From Azotobacter paspali (GTDB lineage Bacteria > Pseudomonadota > Gammaproteobacteria > Pseudomonadales > Pseudomonadaceae), in assembly GCF_042434745.1 (NCBI RefSeq), contig NZ_JBHLSS010000074.1: 64,000 bases of DNA; one strand, written 5' to 3'. How positions within the stretch are numbered: position 1 is the first letter of the stretch; every line of letters begins with the position of its first letter. The notes under the pieces were generated by a model that worked only from the letters and a program-made list of their open reading frames with translations, was not told where the DNA came from and did no database searches. This document shows, one piece after another, positions 16,680 through 26,026 of the stretch. The translations under genes were made by a program, and so were the position numbers.

Positions 16680-17678
16680 TCAGTGCGCCTTGTAGATCTG
16701 ATCGAACACCCCGCCATCGTTGAAGAACTTCGGCTGGGCGGTTTTCCAGCCGCCGAAATCCTTGTCGATGGTCACCAGCTTGAGGCTGGGGAACTGCTTG
16801 GCGAATTCGGCGGCGACCTTCTCGTTGCGCGGACGGTAGAAATTCTTCGCGGCGATGCGCTGGCCTTCCTCACTGTACAGATACGTCAGGTAGGCGGTGG
16901 CCACTTCGCGGGTACCCTTGCGGTCGACGTTCTTGTCCACTACCGCCACCGGCGGTTCGGCGAGGATCGACAGCGAAGGCACGACGATCTCGAGGTTTTC
17001 CCCGCCCTGTTCCTTCAAAGCCAGGAAGGCCTCGTTTTCCCAGGCCAGCAGGACGTCGCCGATTTTATTGTTGACGAAGGTGATGGTCGAGCCGCGCGCT
17101 CCGGTATCTAGCACCGGAACCTGCTTGAAGAGCTGTTCGATATAGGCGCGGGCCTTGTCCTCGCTGCCGTATTGCTGCTGCGCCCAGGCCCAGGCGGCGA
17201 GGAAGTTCCAGCGTGCGCCGCCGGAAGTCTTCGGATTCGGGGTGATCACTTCCACACCCGGCTTGACCAGGTCACCCCAGTCCTTGATGCCTTTCGGATT
17301 GCCCTTGCGCACCAGGAATACGATGGTCGAGGTGTAGGGTGTGCTGGCCTGCGGCAGGCGGCTCTGCCAGTCCTCGGGAATCAGCTTGCCGAGCTTGTAC
17401 AATTCATCGATATCGCCAGCCAGGGCCAGGGTCACCACGTCGGCTTTGAGTCCGTCGATCACCGCGCGCGCCTGCTTGCCCGAGCCGCCATGGGACTGCT
17501 GGATGGTCACGGGCTCATGGCCCTCGGCCTGCCAGTGCTTGTCGAAGGCGGCGTTGTATTCCCGGTACAACTCGCGGGTCGGGTCGTAGGAAACGTTGAG
17601 CAGCAAGGTCTGCGCCTGGGCGGCAGCGCTCAGGCTCAGGCCGGCCAGAGCGGCGAGGGCGAAACGACGGATGGACAT
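16680..17678 (-). CDS. sbp: Periplasmic sulfate-binding protein Sbp
   Basis: A 332-residue binding protein with signal peptide MSIRRFALAALAGLSLSAAA, cleaved near AQA. The family motif SYDPTRELYREYN follows the signal, then QSHGGSGKQARAVIDGL, TPNPKTSGGARWNFLAAWAW and FYRPRNEKVAAEF. It delivers sulfate to CysTWA. An AAGGAG site precedes the ATG, and a longer in-frame start adds a non-signal extension and is rejected. Confidence 0.95.
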   Translation of the reverse strand: MSIRRFALAALAGLSLSAAAQAQTLLLNVSYDPTRELYREYNAAFDKHWQAEGHEPVTIQQSHGGSGKQARAVIDGLKADVVTLALAGDIDELYKLGKLIPEDWQSRLPQASTPYTSTIVFLVRKGNPKGIKDWGDLVKPGVEVITPNPKTSGGARWNFLAAWAWAQQQYGSEDKARAYIEQLFKQVPVLDTGARGSTITFVNNKIGDVLLAWENEAFLALKEQGGENLEIVVPSLSILAEPPVAVVDKNVDRKGTREVATAYLTYLYSEEGQRIAAKNFYRPRNEKVAAEFAKQFPSLKLVTIDKDFGGWKTAQPKFFNDGGVFDQIYKAH

Positions 17679-17854
17679 GGATACAGCTCCTTGAAGGTAT
17701 CGAGAATGTGTTTTCGTGGGGGGACGATCGGCGTTGGCATGCGCTGGTGCAGGTGGCTTGAGTCCTGTCTGCACAGAAGGGTCTGGTGCTCGGCTTGTTC
17801 TTCTTCATTCAGGTACCCTCCGGTTGTCCAGTCGGGTCGTTCACGCTGGGGGAA

Positions 17855-18040
17855 TCAGGGGGTCTTGTTGGTGTTCTGGGCCTGCAGACGGAATTTCTCC
17901 TTGCGTTCGATCTGTACGACCTGACCGTTGTGCACGGTGATCTCCACCGCGCCGAAACGCAGGCCTTTCAGGGCGCTGTGGATTTCGCGCAGGATGTTGG
18001 TTTCGTCCTGCCCTTCGAGGCTTCTGAGGGGGGCGCTCAT
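17855..18040 (-). CDS. oscA: DUF2292 small protein (OscA)
   Basis: A 61-residue protein of the YezD/DUF2292 family: DETNILREIHSALKGLRFGA, VEITVHNGQVVQIERKEKFR. In Pseudomonas, oscA lies directly before sbp and is needed for growth on organosulfur compounds. The same order here supports the symbol. The biochemical role is unknown. It is the first gene of the sulfate operon, with an AT-rich promoter region upstream. Confidence 0.85.
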   Translation of the reverse strand: MSAPLRSLEGQDETNILREIHSALKGLRFGAVEITVHNGQVVQIERKEKFRLQAQNTNKTP

Positions 18041-18277
18041 GGCTGTGCTCTCCTTGGATGAGTAGGTTGCCCGGCTGATTGTTCAATAACGTGGGGCGAA
18101 TATTAGAAGGTAAGCGGTTATTCTTAAAAATACTATTTAGTGATTTTTATATATAAAATAATTATTTGTAGTTTTGTCACTGTATTGTTTTTTGAATAAA
18201 TAAATAATTTTTTATTCTTTTTTAGAATTTAAAGCCTGGCCTAGACTGGTCGCCATTGCCACACGAGGAGGTCCGCA
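18041..18277. promoter_or_regulatory. AT-rich divergent promoter region
   Basis: About 120 bp (18105-18230) is strikingly AT-rich in a GC-rich neighbourhood and separates oscA (minus) from the hydrolase gene (plus). CysB-type regulators bind such regions. No specific site is assigned. Confidence 0.5.
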
Positions 18278-18859
18278 ATGCCTAACCAGAGACTTCGCTA
18301 CCTGATCCTGCCGGGTTGGCACGGCTCGCCCGAGGAGCATTGGCAGAGCCATTGGCAGCGCACGTTGCCGAACACCGTGCGGGTCGAGCAGGCCGACTGG
18401 GACAATCCCGATCCGTTCAGTTGGATCGCTGCGCTCGAGCATGCGGTCGCCGCCGAACACACGCCGGCGATTCTCATCGCCCACAGCCTCGGTTGCGTTA
18501 CCGTGGCGCGCTGGGCCGCCCAGGCTCCGGCAGCCTCGCTGCGACGGGTGCGCGGGGCGCTGCTGGTGGCGCCGGCGGACGTCGAGCGTCCCGGCTGTCG
18601 CGAGCCCCTGCGATGTTTCGCCCCCATCGTCCGCGAACGCCTGCCGTTTCCCAGTCAACTGGTCGGCTCGGACAACGACCCGACCGCGACACCGGCTCGT
18701 GCCCTGGAGCTGGCCCGCGACTGGGGTTCGCAGCCGACCATCCTGCCGGGGGCCGGTCATATAAATGTCGATTCCGGGCACCAGCGCTGGGAACAGGGAT
18801 TCGCTCACCTCTATCGCCTGCAGCAACAGATCGAACAACTGGAGCGGCGCTGCGTATGA
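18278..18859 (+). CDS. RBBP9/YdeN-family alpha/beta hydrolase
   Basis: A 193-residue serine hydrolase-fold protein. The nucleophile elbow is IAHSLGCV near residue 70, and the later GAGHINVDSGH supplies the catalytic His. The N-terminus RYLILPGWHGSPEEHWQSHW is typical of the RBBP9/YdeN group. The substrate is unknown. A GAGGAGG site precedes the ATG. Its position, divergent from oscA-sbp and just ahead of a sigma-54 activator, suggests a role in sulfur metabolism (inference). Confidence 0.82.
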   Translation: MPNQRLRYLILPGWHGSPEEHWQSHWQRTLPNTVRVEQADWDNPDPFSWIAALEHAVAAEHTPAILIAHSLGCVTVARWAAQAPAASLRRVRGALLVAPADVERPGCREPLRCFAPIVRERLPFPSQLVGSDNDPTATPARALELARDWGSQPTILPGAGHINVDSGHQRWEQGFAHLYRLQQQIEQLERRCV

Positions 18860-18972
18860 GGCGCCCCGGCGCCAGAGAGAGCCGGCGAATGCCGGGGCGC
18901 AGCCGTTTCCCACCCGACAATCGCCGATAGCCCCGGGCCTGACCGGCCCGACGGCCAGGTTAGGAGAATCCC

Positions 18973-19902
18973 ATGACTCTTCATCTTCCAGCCGGCCAGC
19001 CGCTGCTGACTTTCCCCGATGCCGACAAGAGCCCGCTGAGCATTCGCGCCAAGGCGCTGGTATTCGTCGATCCCCGTTCGCGCAAGTTGCGCGACGAAGT
19101 CGAGCGCCTCGCGCCGACCGGCCTGCCGGTACTGATCCGCGGCGAAAGCGGCACCGGCAAGGAGTTGCTGGCCCGGCAGATCCATCGCGAAAGCGGACGT
19201 GGCGGCCTGTTCGTCGCGGTCAACTGCGGCGCGCTCAGCCCGACCCGGGCCGAGGCCGAGCTGTTCGGCCATGCCGCCGGGGCCTATACCGGTTCGGCCT
19301 GCAGCCGTGCCGGGTGGTTCGGCTCGGCTAACGGCGGCACGCTCTACCTAGACGAGATCGGCGACCTGCCGCTGAGCCTGCAGGGCAAGCTGCTCGCCGC
19401 TCTGGAAACCCGCGAGGTGCTGCGTGTCGGTACACAACAGCCAACGCCGGTGGATGTGCGCCTGGTGGCGGCCAGCAGCGTGGATTTGGCTCAGGCGGTG
19501 GCCGCCGGCAAGTTCAACGAGCGGCTCCACCGCTACCTCGACGAAGGGCGCCTGGAACTGCCGGCGCTACGCGAGCGGCCGGGGGATATCCTGCCGCTCG
19601 CCGAATATTTCCTCGGGGTCTACGCCCAGCGCCTGGAGCTGCCCCTTCCGCAGCTCGGCACGGCGGCCCAGCTTGCCCTGGAACGCTATTCCTGGCCGGG
19701 CAACACCCGCGAACTGGAGAGCGTCATCCACTTCGCCCTGCTGGTCTGCAGTGATGACGAAATCCTCCCGGAGCACCTCAATCTGCCGGGCGCCGGGGCG
19801 CCGTCGCACCCGCCGCTGACCATCATCGAGGAACAACTGGCCCGACTCGATGCCCATGAGCGAGCGCATCTGCGGGCCCTGCTGGCCCGGCCGGATATCT
19901 GA
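18973..19902 (+). CDS. Sigma-54-dependent activator, SfnR-like, without visible HTH
   Basis: A 309-residue AAA+ activator. Walker A is GESGTGKELLARQ and Walker B GGTLYLDEIGDL; the R-finger region and WPGNTRELESV are present. The sigma-54 contact loop reads GAYTGS instead of GAFTGA. After about residue 285 the protein ends with HERAHLRALLARPDI, and the Fis-type HTH expected in SfnR-like regulators is missing. The receiver-less short N-terminus is normal for SfnR. It may act through another DNA-binding partner or be C-terminally truncated. Neighbouring organosulfur genes are plausible targets. Confidence 0.75.
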   Translation: MTLHLPAGQPLLTFPDADKSPLSIRAKALVFVDPRSRKLRDEVERLAPTGLPVLIRGESGTGKELLARQIHRESGRGGLFVAVNCGALSPTRAEAELFGHAAGAYTGSACSRAGWFGSANGGTLYLDEIGDLPLSLQGKLLAALETREVLRVGTQQPTPVDVRLVAASSVDLAQAVAAGKFNERLHRYLDEGRLELPALRERPGDILPLAEYFLGVYAQRLELPLPQLGTAAQLALERYSWPGNTRELESVIHFALLVCSDDEILPEHLNLPGAGAPSHPPLTIIEEQLARLDAHERAHLRALLARPDI

Positions 19903-19923
19903 CGGCTGCGTTGCGGCGGGAAT

Positions 19924-19949
19924 CCCCGGCGCGCCGAAGGCAGCCGGGG
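19924..19949. terminator. Stem-loop between convergent genes
   Basis: CCCCGGC and GCCGGGG can pair between the activator gene and the convergent binding-protein gene. There is no T-run, so terminator function is uncertain. Confidence 0.4.
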
Positions 19950-19963
19950 ACGAGGAGAGGAAA

Positions 19964-20938
19964 TCAGCGGGCGGCTGTCTGCGGTTGCCAGATGGACACG
20001 TCGCGGGCATCGACCTGCTTCGGCAGCAGCCCTTCGGCGAAAAAGGCGTCGGCGATCTTCTGCTGCTCGGCCAGGCTCTCCAGTTGTACCGGACGTACCT
20101 GGTAACTGCGTCGGGCATTGGCCTGTTCGACGATCGCCGGGTCCAGGTTGCCCCACAGCGGCGCGAGAATCCGTGCGGCCTCGCGGGGATTGGCGCGCAG
20201 CCAGTCGCCGGCCTTGACCAGCTCGGCGAACACCGCTTCCAACACCTGCGGGTGCTCCTTGGCGAAGCGCTGGCTGGTCAGGTAGTAGCGCTGGTAGGCG
20301 GCCAACTTCTTGCCGTCGGCCAGGGTGCGGGTCGACAACTGACGCTGGGCGCCGCTGAGGAAGGGTTCCCAGGTCACCCAGGCGTCTACCTTGGCGTTCT
20401 CGAAAGCGGCGCGGCCGTCGGCCGGGGTCAGGTAGGCCGGTTCGATGTCGGAAAACTTTAGACCGGCTTCGGCCAGTGCGGCGAGCAGCAGGTAGTGACT
20501 GCCGGCGGCCTTGGTCACCGCCACCCTTTTGCCCTTGAGATCGGCCAGGCTACGCAGCGGCGAGTCGGCGCGTACTAGGATCGCCTGGGCGGCCGGCGAT
20601 GGCTCCTCCTGGGCGAAATAGGCGAGATGGGCGCCGGCGGCCTGGGCGAACACCGGCACGGTATCGGCGACATCGGCGGTCAGGTCCAGGTTGCCGACGT
20701 TGAGCGCCTCCAGCAGCGGCTGGCCACTGGTGAACTCGTGCCAACTGAGGCGGATACCCTGGGCGGACAAGTTTTTTTCCAGGGTGCCGCGGGCCTTCAG
20801 CAGAACGATCAGGGTGGAGGATTTCTGGTAGCCGATGCGCAGCTCGGTTTCCGCCTGGGCGGGCAGGGCGGCGCACAGCCCCAGGGCGAGGCCGAGACCG
20901 AGCAGAGCGCGGCGGCTGAGAGAGACGAACAGGGGCAT
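19964..20938 (-). CDS. Sulfonate-type ABC substrate-binding protein (SsuA-like)
   Basis: A 324-residue periplasmic protein. The signal peptide ends LCAALPAQA, followed by ETELRIGYQKSSTLIVLLKA, WHEFTSGQPLLEALNVGNLD, SPLRSLADLKGKRVAVTKA and the typical VDAWVTWEPF. This is the aliphatic-sulfonate receptor pattern. The ATG with GAGGT at 20936-20938 is chosen. No permease or ATPase gene adjoins, so it probably shares an ABC core encoded elsewhere. The exact ligand is unknown. Confidence 0.88.
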   Translation of the reverse strand: MPLFVSLSRRALLGLGLALGLCAALPAQAETELRIGYQKSSTLIVLLKARGTLEKNLSAQGIRLSWHEFTSGQPLLEALNVGNLDLTADVADTVPVFAQAAGAHLAYFAQEEPSPAAQAILVRADSPLRSLADLKGKRVAVTKAAGSHYLLLAALAEAGLKFSDIEPAYLTPADGRAAFENAKVDAWVTWEPFLSGAQRQLSTRTLADGKKLAAYQRYYLTSQRFAKEHPQVLEAVFAELVKAGDWLRANPREAARILAPLWGNLDPAIVEQANARRSYQVRPVQLESLAEQQKIADAFFAEGLLPKQVDARDVSIWQPQTAAR

Positions 20939-21349
20939 GAAAGACCTCGTGGATAGGGTTCCGGTCACCGCGAAGGAGCGGAACGACAGAGCTTGGCAAT
21001 AAATGCGGGAAGTCCGGTGGCCCGGTCGTTGCAAACTAGATTATCTAAAAATAGGCATGCCAATAATTTCATGGCATATGGATATGTCCAGCCGTGCCCT
21101 GAGAAGACCTGAGAAGAAAGGATGGTGGCAGATAGCAAGTTTGGTAATTCAGGTATAAGAAAGTGAAAAATAATTCTTTTTAGGGATAAAGGATTTCTTT
21201 TAGATTGCACCCCCAGCCGATAGCGGATCACCGCACCGAGCCCGATTATGGGGCTCTTTTCCCACCAGCAACCTCCTCGCAGCGTTCGCCGGCCCGAGAG
21301 CCCCGCCATGCATTCCGAGAATTACGAACAGGCATTTGGAGCATCGAGC
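20939..21349. other. Divergent intergenic region
   Basis: No gene is supported. An AT-rich stretch at 21035-21200 lies between the binding-protein gene (minus) and the porin gene (plus) and presumably holds both promoters. Confidence 0.45.
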
Positions 21350-22687
21350 ATGAACAAGTCTTACCTGGCCCTGACGGTCCTCCTCGGCGGGGTTGCGCAG
21401 CAAGCGGGCGCTGCCGGGTTCTTCGAGGACAGCAAGGCCAACTTAGGACTGCGTAACTTCTATTTCAATCAGGACAACCGCGACGGCGCCGCCCCTCCAT
21501 CCAAGCAGGAGGAGTGGGGCCAGGGCTTCATCCTCGACTACAAGTCCGGCTACACCCCAGGGCCGGTCGGCTTCGGCGTTGACGCCCTCGGCCTGTTGGG
21601 CGTCCGCCTCGACTCCGGCAAGGGCACCCACTACAACCCGACCAGCGCCAACAACAGCGGCCAGTTGTTCCCCACCGAAAGTAACGGCCGCGCCGTGCAC
21701 GAATACGGTAGCGTGGGGCTGACCGCCAAGGTGCGTTTCTCCAAGACCGAGGCGCGCCTGGGCACCTTCCTGCCCAAGCTGCCGGTGGTGACCCACAACG
21801 ATGGCCGCCTGTTGCCGCAGACCTTCGAGGGCGCGCAGTTGACCAGTAACGAGATCGACAACCTGACGCTGATCGGCGGCAAGTTCGAGCGCGCCAAGGG
21901 CCGTAGCTCGACCAACAGCGGCCCGCTGTCGATCGCCGGCGCCAACAACGCGCAGACCGGCAAGTTCAGCAACCAGTTCTACTTCGTCGGCGGCGACTAC
22001 AAGGTCGGCAAGAACCTCCTGCTGCAGTACTACTACGGCAACCTGGAGGACTTCTATGTGCAGCACTTCCTCGGCCTGCAGCACGACTGGAAACTGCCGG
22101 TGGGTCTTTTGAAGACCGACCTGCGCTACTTCAACAGCGACTCCGACGGCAAGAACGCCAGCGTCTCCGGGCGTGCCGAGGGGTATCGCAGCAGCGGCTA
22201 CTGGTCGGCCGGCGACTCGGAGCGGGGCGAAGTCGACAACCGCGCCTGGAGCGCCAAATTCACCTACCTGCTAGAGGCCCACGAGCTGAGCTTCGGCGTG
22301 CAGCGGCTGTCCGGCAACAGCGATTTCCCGGTGCTCAACCAGGGCGACGGCTACACCGCCTATCTGATCACCGACAGCCAGATCAACAAGTTCCTGCGCG
22401 CCGGCGAGCGTACCTGGCGGGCCAGTTACGCCTACGATTTCGCCAAGCTTGGCATGCCGGGCCTGAAGGCCTCGGCGGTCTACCTGTACGGCGACAACAT
22501 CGACACCAATGGCAGCGACGCCAGCGAGTGGGAGCGCAACCTGCGCCTGGATTACGTTCTGCAGGGCGGCCTGTTCAAGGGCGTCGGTTTCTCCTACCGG
22601 CACGCCACGCTGCGCAGCGACGTGGCCTCGCAGCGCAGCCTCGACGAAAATCGTTTCTATATCACCTACAGCCTGTCGCTGCTCTGA
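21350..22687 (+). CDS. OprD-family outer-membrane porin
   Basis: A 445-residue porin with signal peptide MNKSYLALTVLLGGVAQQAG. Alternating beta-strand pattern and OprD landmarks are present: LRNFYFNQDN, EEWGQGFILDYKSGYTPGPV, GVDALGLLGVRLDSG and the C-terminal aromatic-flanked strand ENRFYITYSLSLL. The ATG at 21350 has a GGAG site; an upstream Met at 21308 would precede a non-signal extension. OprD-type channels take up small anionic or amino-acid-like nutrients. Position among sulfonate genes suggests an organosulfur substrate (inference). Confidence 0.88.
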   Translation: MNKSYLALTVLLGGVAQQAGAAGFFEDSKANLGLRNFYFNQDNRDGAAPPSKQEEWGQGFILDYKSGYTPGPVGFGVDALGLLGVRLDSGKGTHYNPTSANNSGQLFPTESNGRAVHEYGSVGLTAKVRFSKTEARLGTFLPKLPVVTHNDGRLLPQTFEGAQLTSNEIDNLTLIGGKFERAKGRSSTNSGPLSIAGANNAQTGKFSNQFYFVGGDYKVGKNLLLQYYYGNLEDFYVQHFLGLQHDWKLPVGLLKTDLRYFNSDSDGKNASVSGRAEGYRSSGYWSAGDSERGEVDNRAWSAKFTYLLEAHELSFGVQRLSGNSDFPVLNQGDGYTAYLITDSQINKFLRAGERTWRASYAYDFAKLGMPGLKASAVYLYGDNIDTNGSDASEWERNLRLDYVLQGGLFKGVGFSYRHATLRSDVASQRSLDENRFYITYSLSLL

Positions 22688-22752
22688 ACGCGATGCGCAT
22701 GCTGCAGGCGTAAACCCGAATACCAAAAGGCTGGGTCATATCGACCTCTTAG

Positions 22753-22777
22753 CCGGCCCCCGAGGCCGGTTTTTTTT
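22753..22777 (+). terminator. Intrinsic terminator after porin
   Basis: CCGGCC and GGCCGG pair around a 5-base loop, followed by eight T, 66 bp after the porin stop. Confidence 0.88.
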
Positions 22778-23220
22778 GGTTCGTCCGCCCACCGTATCCC
22801 GCCTGCCGCCTCCGACCGGTTCGTAGAGCGGGGTGACCCGCCGATGCGGGCGCCGATCTTTGCAGGTTGGCGGCGTTCAGTCGCCCAGCAAAGCTGCGCC
22901 AAGCGATCGCCATGGCGTCGGACTTTTGCCGCCCTCCCGGAGCGAATTCATTCGCGATCGGGCGAGGAGAACCTCGGTGCAGGCCCGGTAATACCGATCT
23001 CCATCCCGATGTTGCGCCAAAGTACGAAATAAAATTCATCGTTCAATGTTTTTTCGGTATCCAGGAAAAACTTTTAAATTTATTTCAGTTTTTGACACTG
23101 GTCGTGCAATTTCATATCGGTCGTATTTCTTTGTGTCGACAAGAGCGGGTCTGGCGTTCGTTCGCCAGGGACTCCCGTTCGAGCCGTCGTATCAAGTTCC
23201 GACGGGCTGGCCGCCGAGGT
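22778..23220. other. Intergenic, nothing recognised
   Basis: No convincing gene or motif is visible on either strand before the LysR fragment. Confidence 0.45.
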
Positions 23221-23500
23221 GCGCATCTTTCCCTAGGTGCTGCCGATGATGCGTGCCCAGTACCCAGGCTTGGAACTGAGCTTCCAAAGCTTCACCACCC
23301 GAGCAAATCCAGGCGCTGCTCGACAGGAGTATTGATGCGGCCTCCCTTCGTCCACCGCTCGTCCACCCGCAACTGAGCGGCGAGGCGGTCGTGACCGAGC
23401 GGCTGGCCCTTCTGGCCGACCATCCGCTGACGGCGCAGGAGCGCATGGCCCCATCCGAGCTGGCCGACGCCTAGTTCATCCTGAAAAAATGGATTTGTTC
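23221..23500 (+). pseudogene. LysR-type regulator fragment
   Basis: Part of a LysR substrate-binding domain: PMMRAQYPGLELSFQSFTTR, then after a frameshift QIQALLDRSIDAASLRPPLV, ERLALLADHPLTAQER and SELADA, a TAG at 23472-23474, then FILKK. The DNA-binding N-terminus is missing. It lies upstream of the cas3 relic. Confidence 0.65.
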
Positions 23501-23590
23501 GGAAGATTCTCAATGACTCAGTAAAGAGTCACATTGACCGCCTCGGTGCCACTGGACAGACACTGATAGATAGCATTGGGAGGAAAAGCA

Positions 23591-25384
23591 TTGCCCGTAC
23601 CACAGTTTTTTGCGCACTCCGGCTCCAACCCGGACAAAAGTGACTGGCAACCTTTAGCCGAACATTTGCAATCGGTGAGCCATCTGGCTGCCGAAAAGGC
23701 CGGTATTTTCGGCGGCCAGCAACTGGCGGGGATTGCCGGTCTGCTGCATGACCTTGGCAAGTACACCGACGAGTTTCAGCGCAGGATCGGTGGCGATCTG
23801 ATCCGAGTCGATCACGCCACACGCGGGGCTATGCTGGCCGTCGAGCGTTATGGCCCATTGGGGCGACTGCTGGCCTACGCCATTGCCGGTCATCACGCCG
23901 GGCTGGCCAATGGCCGCGATCCGGGCGAGCGCAGCACGCTGGAGGAGCGGCTCAAGGGGCTGGGATTGCCGCCCTTGCTGGCGCAGTGGCAGGCAGAAAT
24001 CCAACTGCCCGAGCGTCCGCAACTGCCGCCGATCACGGGGCGCAAGGAACGTATCATCTTCCAACAGGCCTTTCTGGCCCGCATGCTGTTTTCCTGCCTG
24101 GTGGATGCCGACTTTCTCGATACCGAAGCTTATTACGACAGAATCGAGCAACGCCCGTCGCGCCGATCTGCACGACCTTCATTGCCGCACTTGCAGCAGG
24201 CACTGAATACCCATCTGGCGGGCTTTCGCGCCGACTCGCCAGTCAACCGCATCCGTGCCGACATCCTCGGCCATGTGCGCCAGCAGGCAGTACAGGAGCC
24301 GGGCCTGTTTTCGCTGACCGTGCCCACCGGTGGCGGCAAGACGCTGGCCTCGCTGGCCTTCGCGCTGGATCACGCCATCCGCCATGGCCTGCGTCGCATC
24401 ATCTATGTGATTCCCTTCACCAGCATCGTCGAGCAGAACGCCGCCGTGTTCCGCAAGGCGTTGGGCGCGTTCGGCGAGCAGGCGGTGCTGGAGCATCACA
24501 GCGCCTTTAGCGATAACCGCGCGCAAGACCGGCAGGCCCGCGACAAGCTGCGGTTGGCGATGGAGAATTGGGATGCGCCGATCATCGTTACCACGGCCGT
24601 GCAGTTCTTCGAGAGTCTGTATGCCGACCGGCCCTCGCGTTGTCGCAAGCTGCACAACATCGCCGGCAGCGTGATTATTCTCGACGAGGCGCAAACTTTG
24701 CCGCTGCGCCTGTTGCGCCCCTGTGTGACCGTCATCGACGAGCTGGCGCTCAACTACCGCTGCAGCCCGGTGCTTTGTACCGCCACCCAGCCGGCACTGC
24801 AGGCCCCGGAGTTCCGGGGTGGGCTGCAGGGCGTGCGCGAGCTGGCTCCGCAGCCGGAGCAACTGTTCCAGCAACTGGCGCGGGTACAAGTCCGCCAAGT
24901 GGGCATCCTCAGCGATGCCGCACTGCAACAGCGGATGGCCGAGCGTGAGCAGGTGCTGTGCATCGTCAATAATCGCCGGCATGCCCGCGTCTTGTATGAG
25001 TCGATAGCTGACAGTGACGGGGCGCGGCATCTGACCACCCTGATGTGTGCCCGCCACCGCAGTCAGGTACTGGCCGAGGTGCGCCAGCGCCTGCGGGATG
25101 GCTTGCCATGCCGGTTGGTGGCCACCTCGCTGATCGAGGCGGGCGTGGACGTGGATTTCCCGACGGTGCTGCGCGCCGAAGCCGGACTGGATTCGATTGC
25201 CCAGGCGGCCGGGCGCTGCAACCGCGAGGGGCTGCGGGCTCTGGAGGCCAGTGAGGTGCTGGTGTTCCAGGTGGAAAATCCGGACTGGAAGGCTCCGCAA
25301 GACCTGCGGCAATTCGCTCAGACGGCCCGCGAAGTGTTGCGCAATACCACTGATGATCCGCTGGCACCGGGAGTTATTACCTGA
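23591..25384 (+). CDS. cas3: CRISPR-associated helicase/nuclease Cas3 (type I-C), C-terminally truncated
   Basis: A 597-residue protein. The HD nuclease domain is at the front (IAGLLHDLGKYTDEFQRRIG, later AGHHAGLA). The helicase motifs are TVPTGGGKTLASLAFALDH, DEAQTLPLR, CTATQPAL and IAQAAGRCNREGLRALE. A GGGAGGA site points to the TTG at 23591 (LPVPQFFAHSG). It stops soon after the helicase core; I-C Cas3 proteins usually run about 130 residues longer. No cas5, cas8c, cas7, cas4, cas1 or cas2 follows; the array begins 200 bp downstream. Interference is not expected. Confidence 0.9.
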   Translation: MPVPQFFAHSGSNPDKSDWQPLAEHLQSVSHLAAEKAGIFGGQQLAGIAGLLHDLGKYTDEFQRRIGGDLIRVDHATRGAMLAVERYGPLGRLLAYAIAGHHAGLANGRDPGERSTLEERLKGLGLPPLLAQWQAEIQLPERPQLPPITGRKERIIFQQAFLARMLFSCLVDADFLDTEAYYDRIEQRPSRRSARPSLPHLQQALNTHLAGFRADSPVNRIRADILGHVRQQAVQEPGLFSLTVPTGGGKTLASLAFALDHAIRHGLRRIIYVIPFTSIVEQNAAVFRKALGAFGEQAVLEHHSAFSDNRAQDRQARDKLRLAMENWDAPIIVTTAVQFFESLYADRPSRCRKLHNIAGSVIILDEAQTLPLRLLRPCVTVIDELALNYRCSPVLCTATQPALQAPEFRGGLQGVRELAPQPEQLFQQLARVQVRQVGILSDAALQQRMAEREQVLCIVNNRRHARVLYESIADSDGARHLTTLMCARHRSQVLAEVRQRLRDGLPCRLVATSLIEAGVDVDFPTVLRAEAGLDSIAQAAGRCNREGLRALEASEVLVFQVENPDWKAPQDLRQFAQTAREVLRNTTDDPLAPGVIT

Positions 25385-25583
25385 ATGGCCCGCTGATCCT
25401 CTGAACCGCGAACCCCAAGCGACCGGCAAAACTCCGGCAGGTTCGCGCGCTCCTTCACAACTCGGATTTCCTGCCTGTCTGCTCTGGCTTCATCTTCGAC
25501 TGGACAGAGAAAGGCCGCTGCATCCGCTGGTTCGCATAGAGTCGGCAATTCCACTTTACAGATCAACAGGTTATACATACGGG
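25385..25583 (+). other. Deletion junction between cas3 and the array
   Basis: Short open stretches such as LLHNSDFLPVCSGFIFDWTE occur, but no cas gene is recognised. This interval stands where the other I-C cas genes would normally be, so it probably marks the deletion join and holds what remains of the leader. Confidence 0.4.
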
Positions 25584-25813
25584 GTCACGCCCTACGCGGG
25601 CGTGTGGATTGAAACTCCCTACGGGGCGCCCACCTGTTGGCCATGTTTGTCACGCCCCACGCGGGCGTGTGGATTGAAACACGCCGGCTGCAAGGGTGTT
25701 TTCCACGTCAGGCAGTCACGCCCCACGCAGGCGTGCGGATTGAAACAATCGTGTACCGCAGCACAAGTAGCTTGATGCCCAGCCACGCTCCTCACGGGCA
25801 TATGGATTGGAAC
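25584..25813 (+). CRISPR. Type I-C CRISPR array, 4 repeats and 3 spacers
   Basis: The 32-bp repeats are at 25584-25615, 25649-25680 and 25715-25746, with a degenerate final repeat at 25782-25813. The consensus begins GTCACGCCCCACGCGGGCGT and ends GTGGATTGAAAC, the I-C type. Spacers are 33, 34 and 35 bp. Repeat 1 has CCCTACG and repeat 3 has CGCAGGCGTGCGG variants, while repeat 4 has several changes including ATTGGAAC. Degeneracy at the right end places the leader on the cas3 side. Confidence 0.93.
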
Positions 25814-25942
25814 GCGTCTTGGTCGGGCGTGTTCGACTCGATAATGGAAAAGAGGTCGACACGTTCGTAGCTGATGCCCAATCTTTTCATCGAGCAGGCA
25901 ACAAGTAGGCTGGACAACCGCACAGCTATCTACCACCGTACC

Positions 25943-25977
25943 CGCTGGGTAATCGCCATGCGAGTTACCCAGGCTAC
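25943..25977. repeat. Intergenic dyad repeat (GGGTAATCGC type)
   Basis: GCTGGGTAATCGCCATGCG and GAGTTACCCAGGC form the same imperfect hairpin as at 3356-3386. Confidence 0.5.
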
Positions 25978-26026
25978 GGTTTCCGGGGTGCGGCTGCCCG
26001 CCCTGGTCGCGATGACACGACATGCC

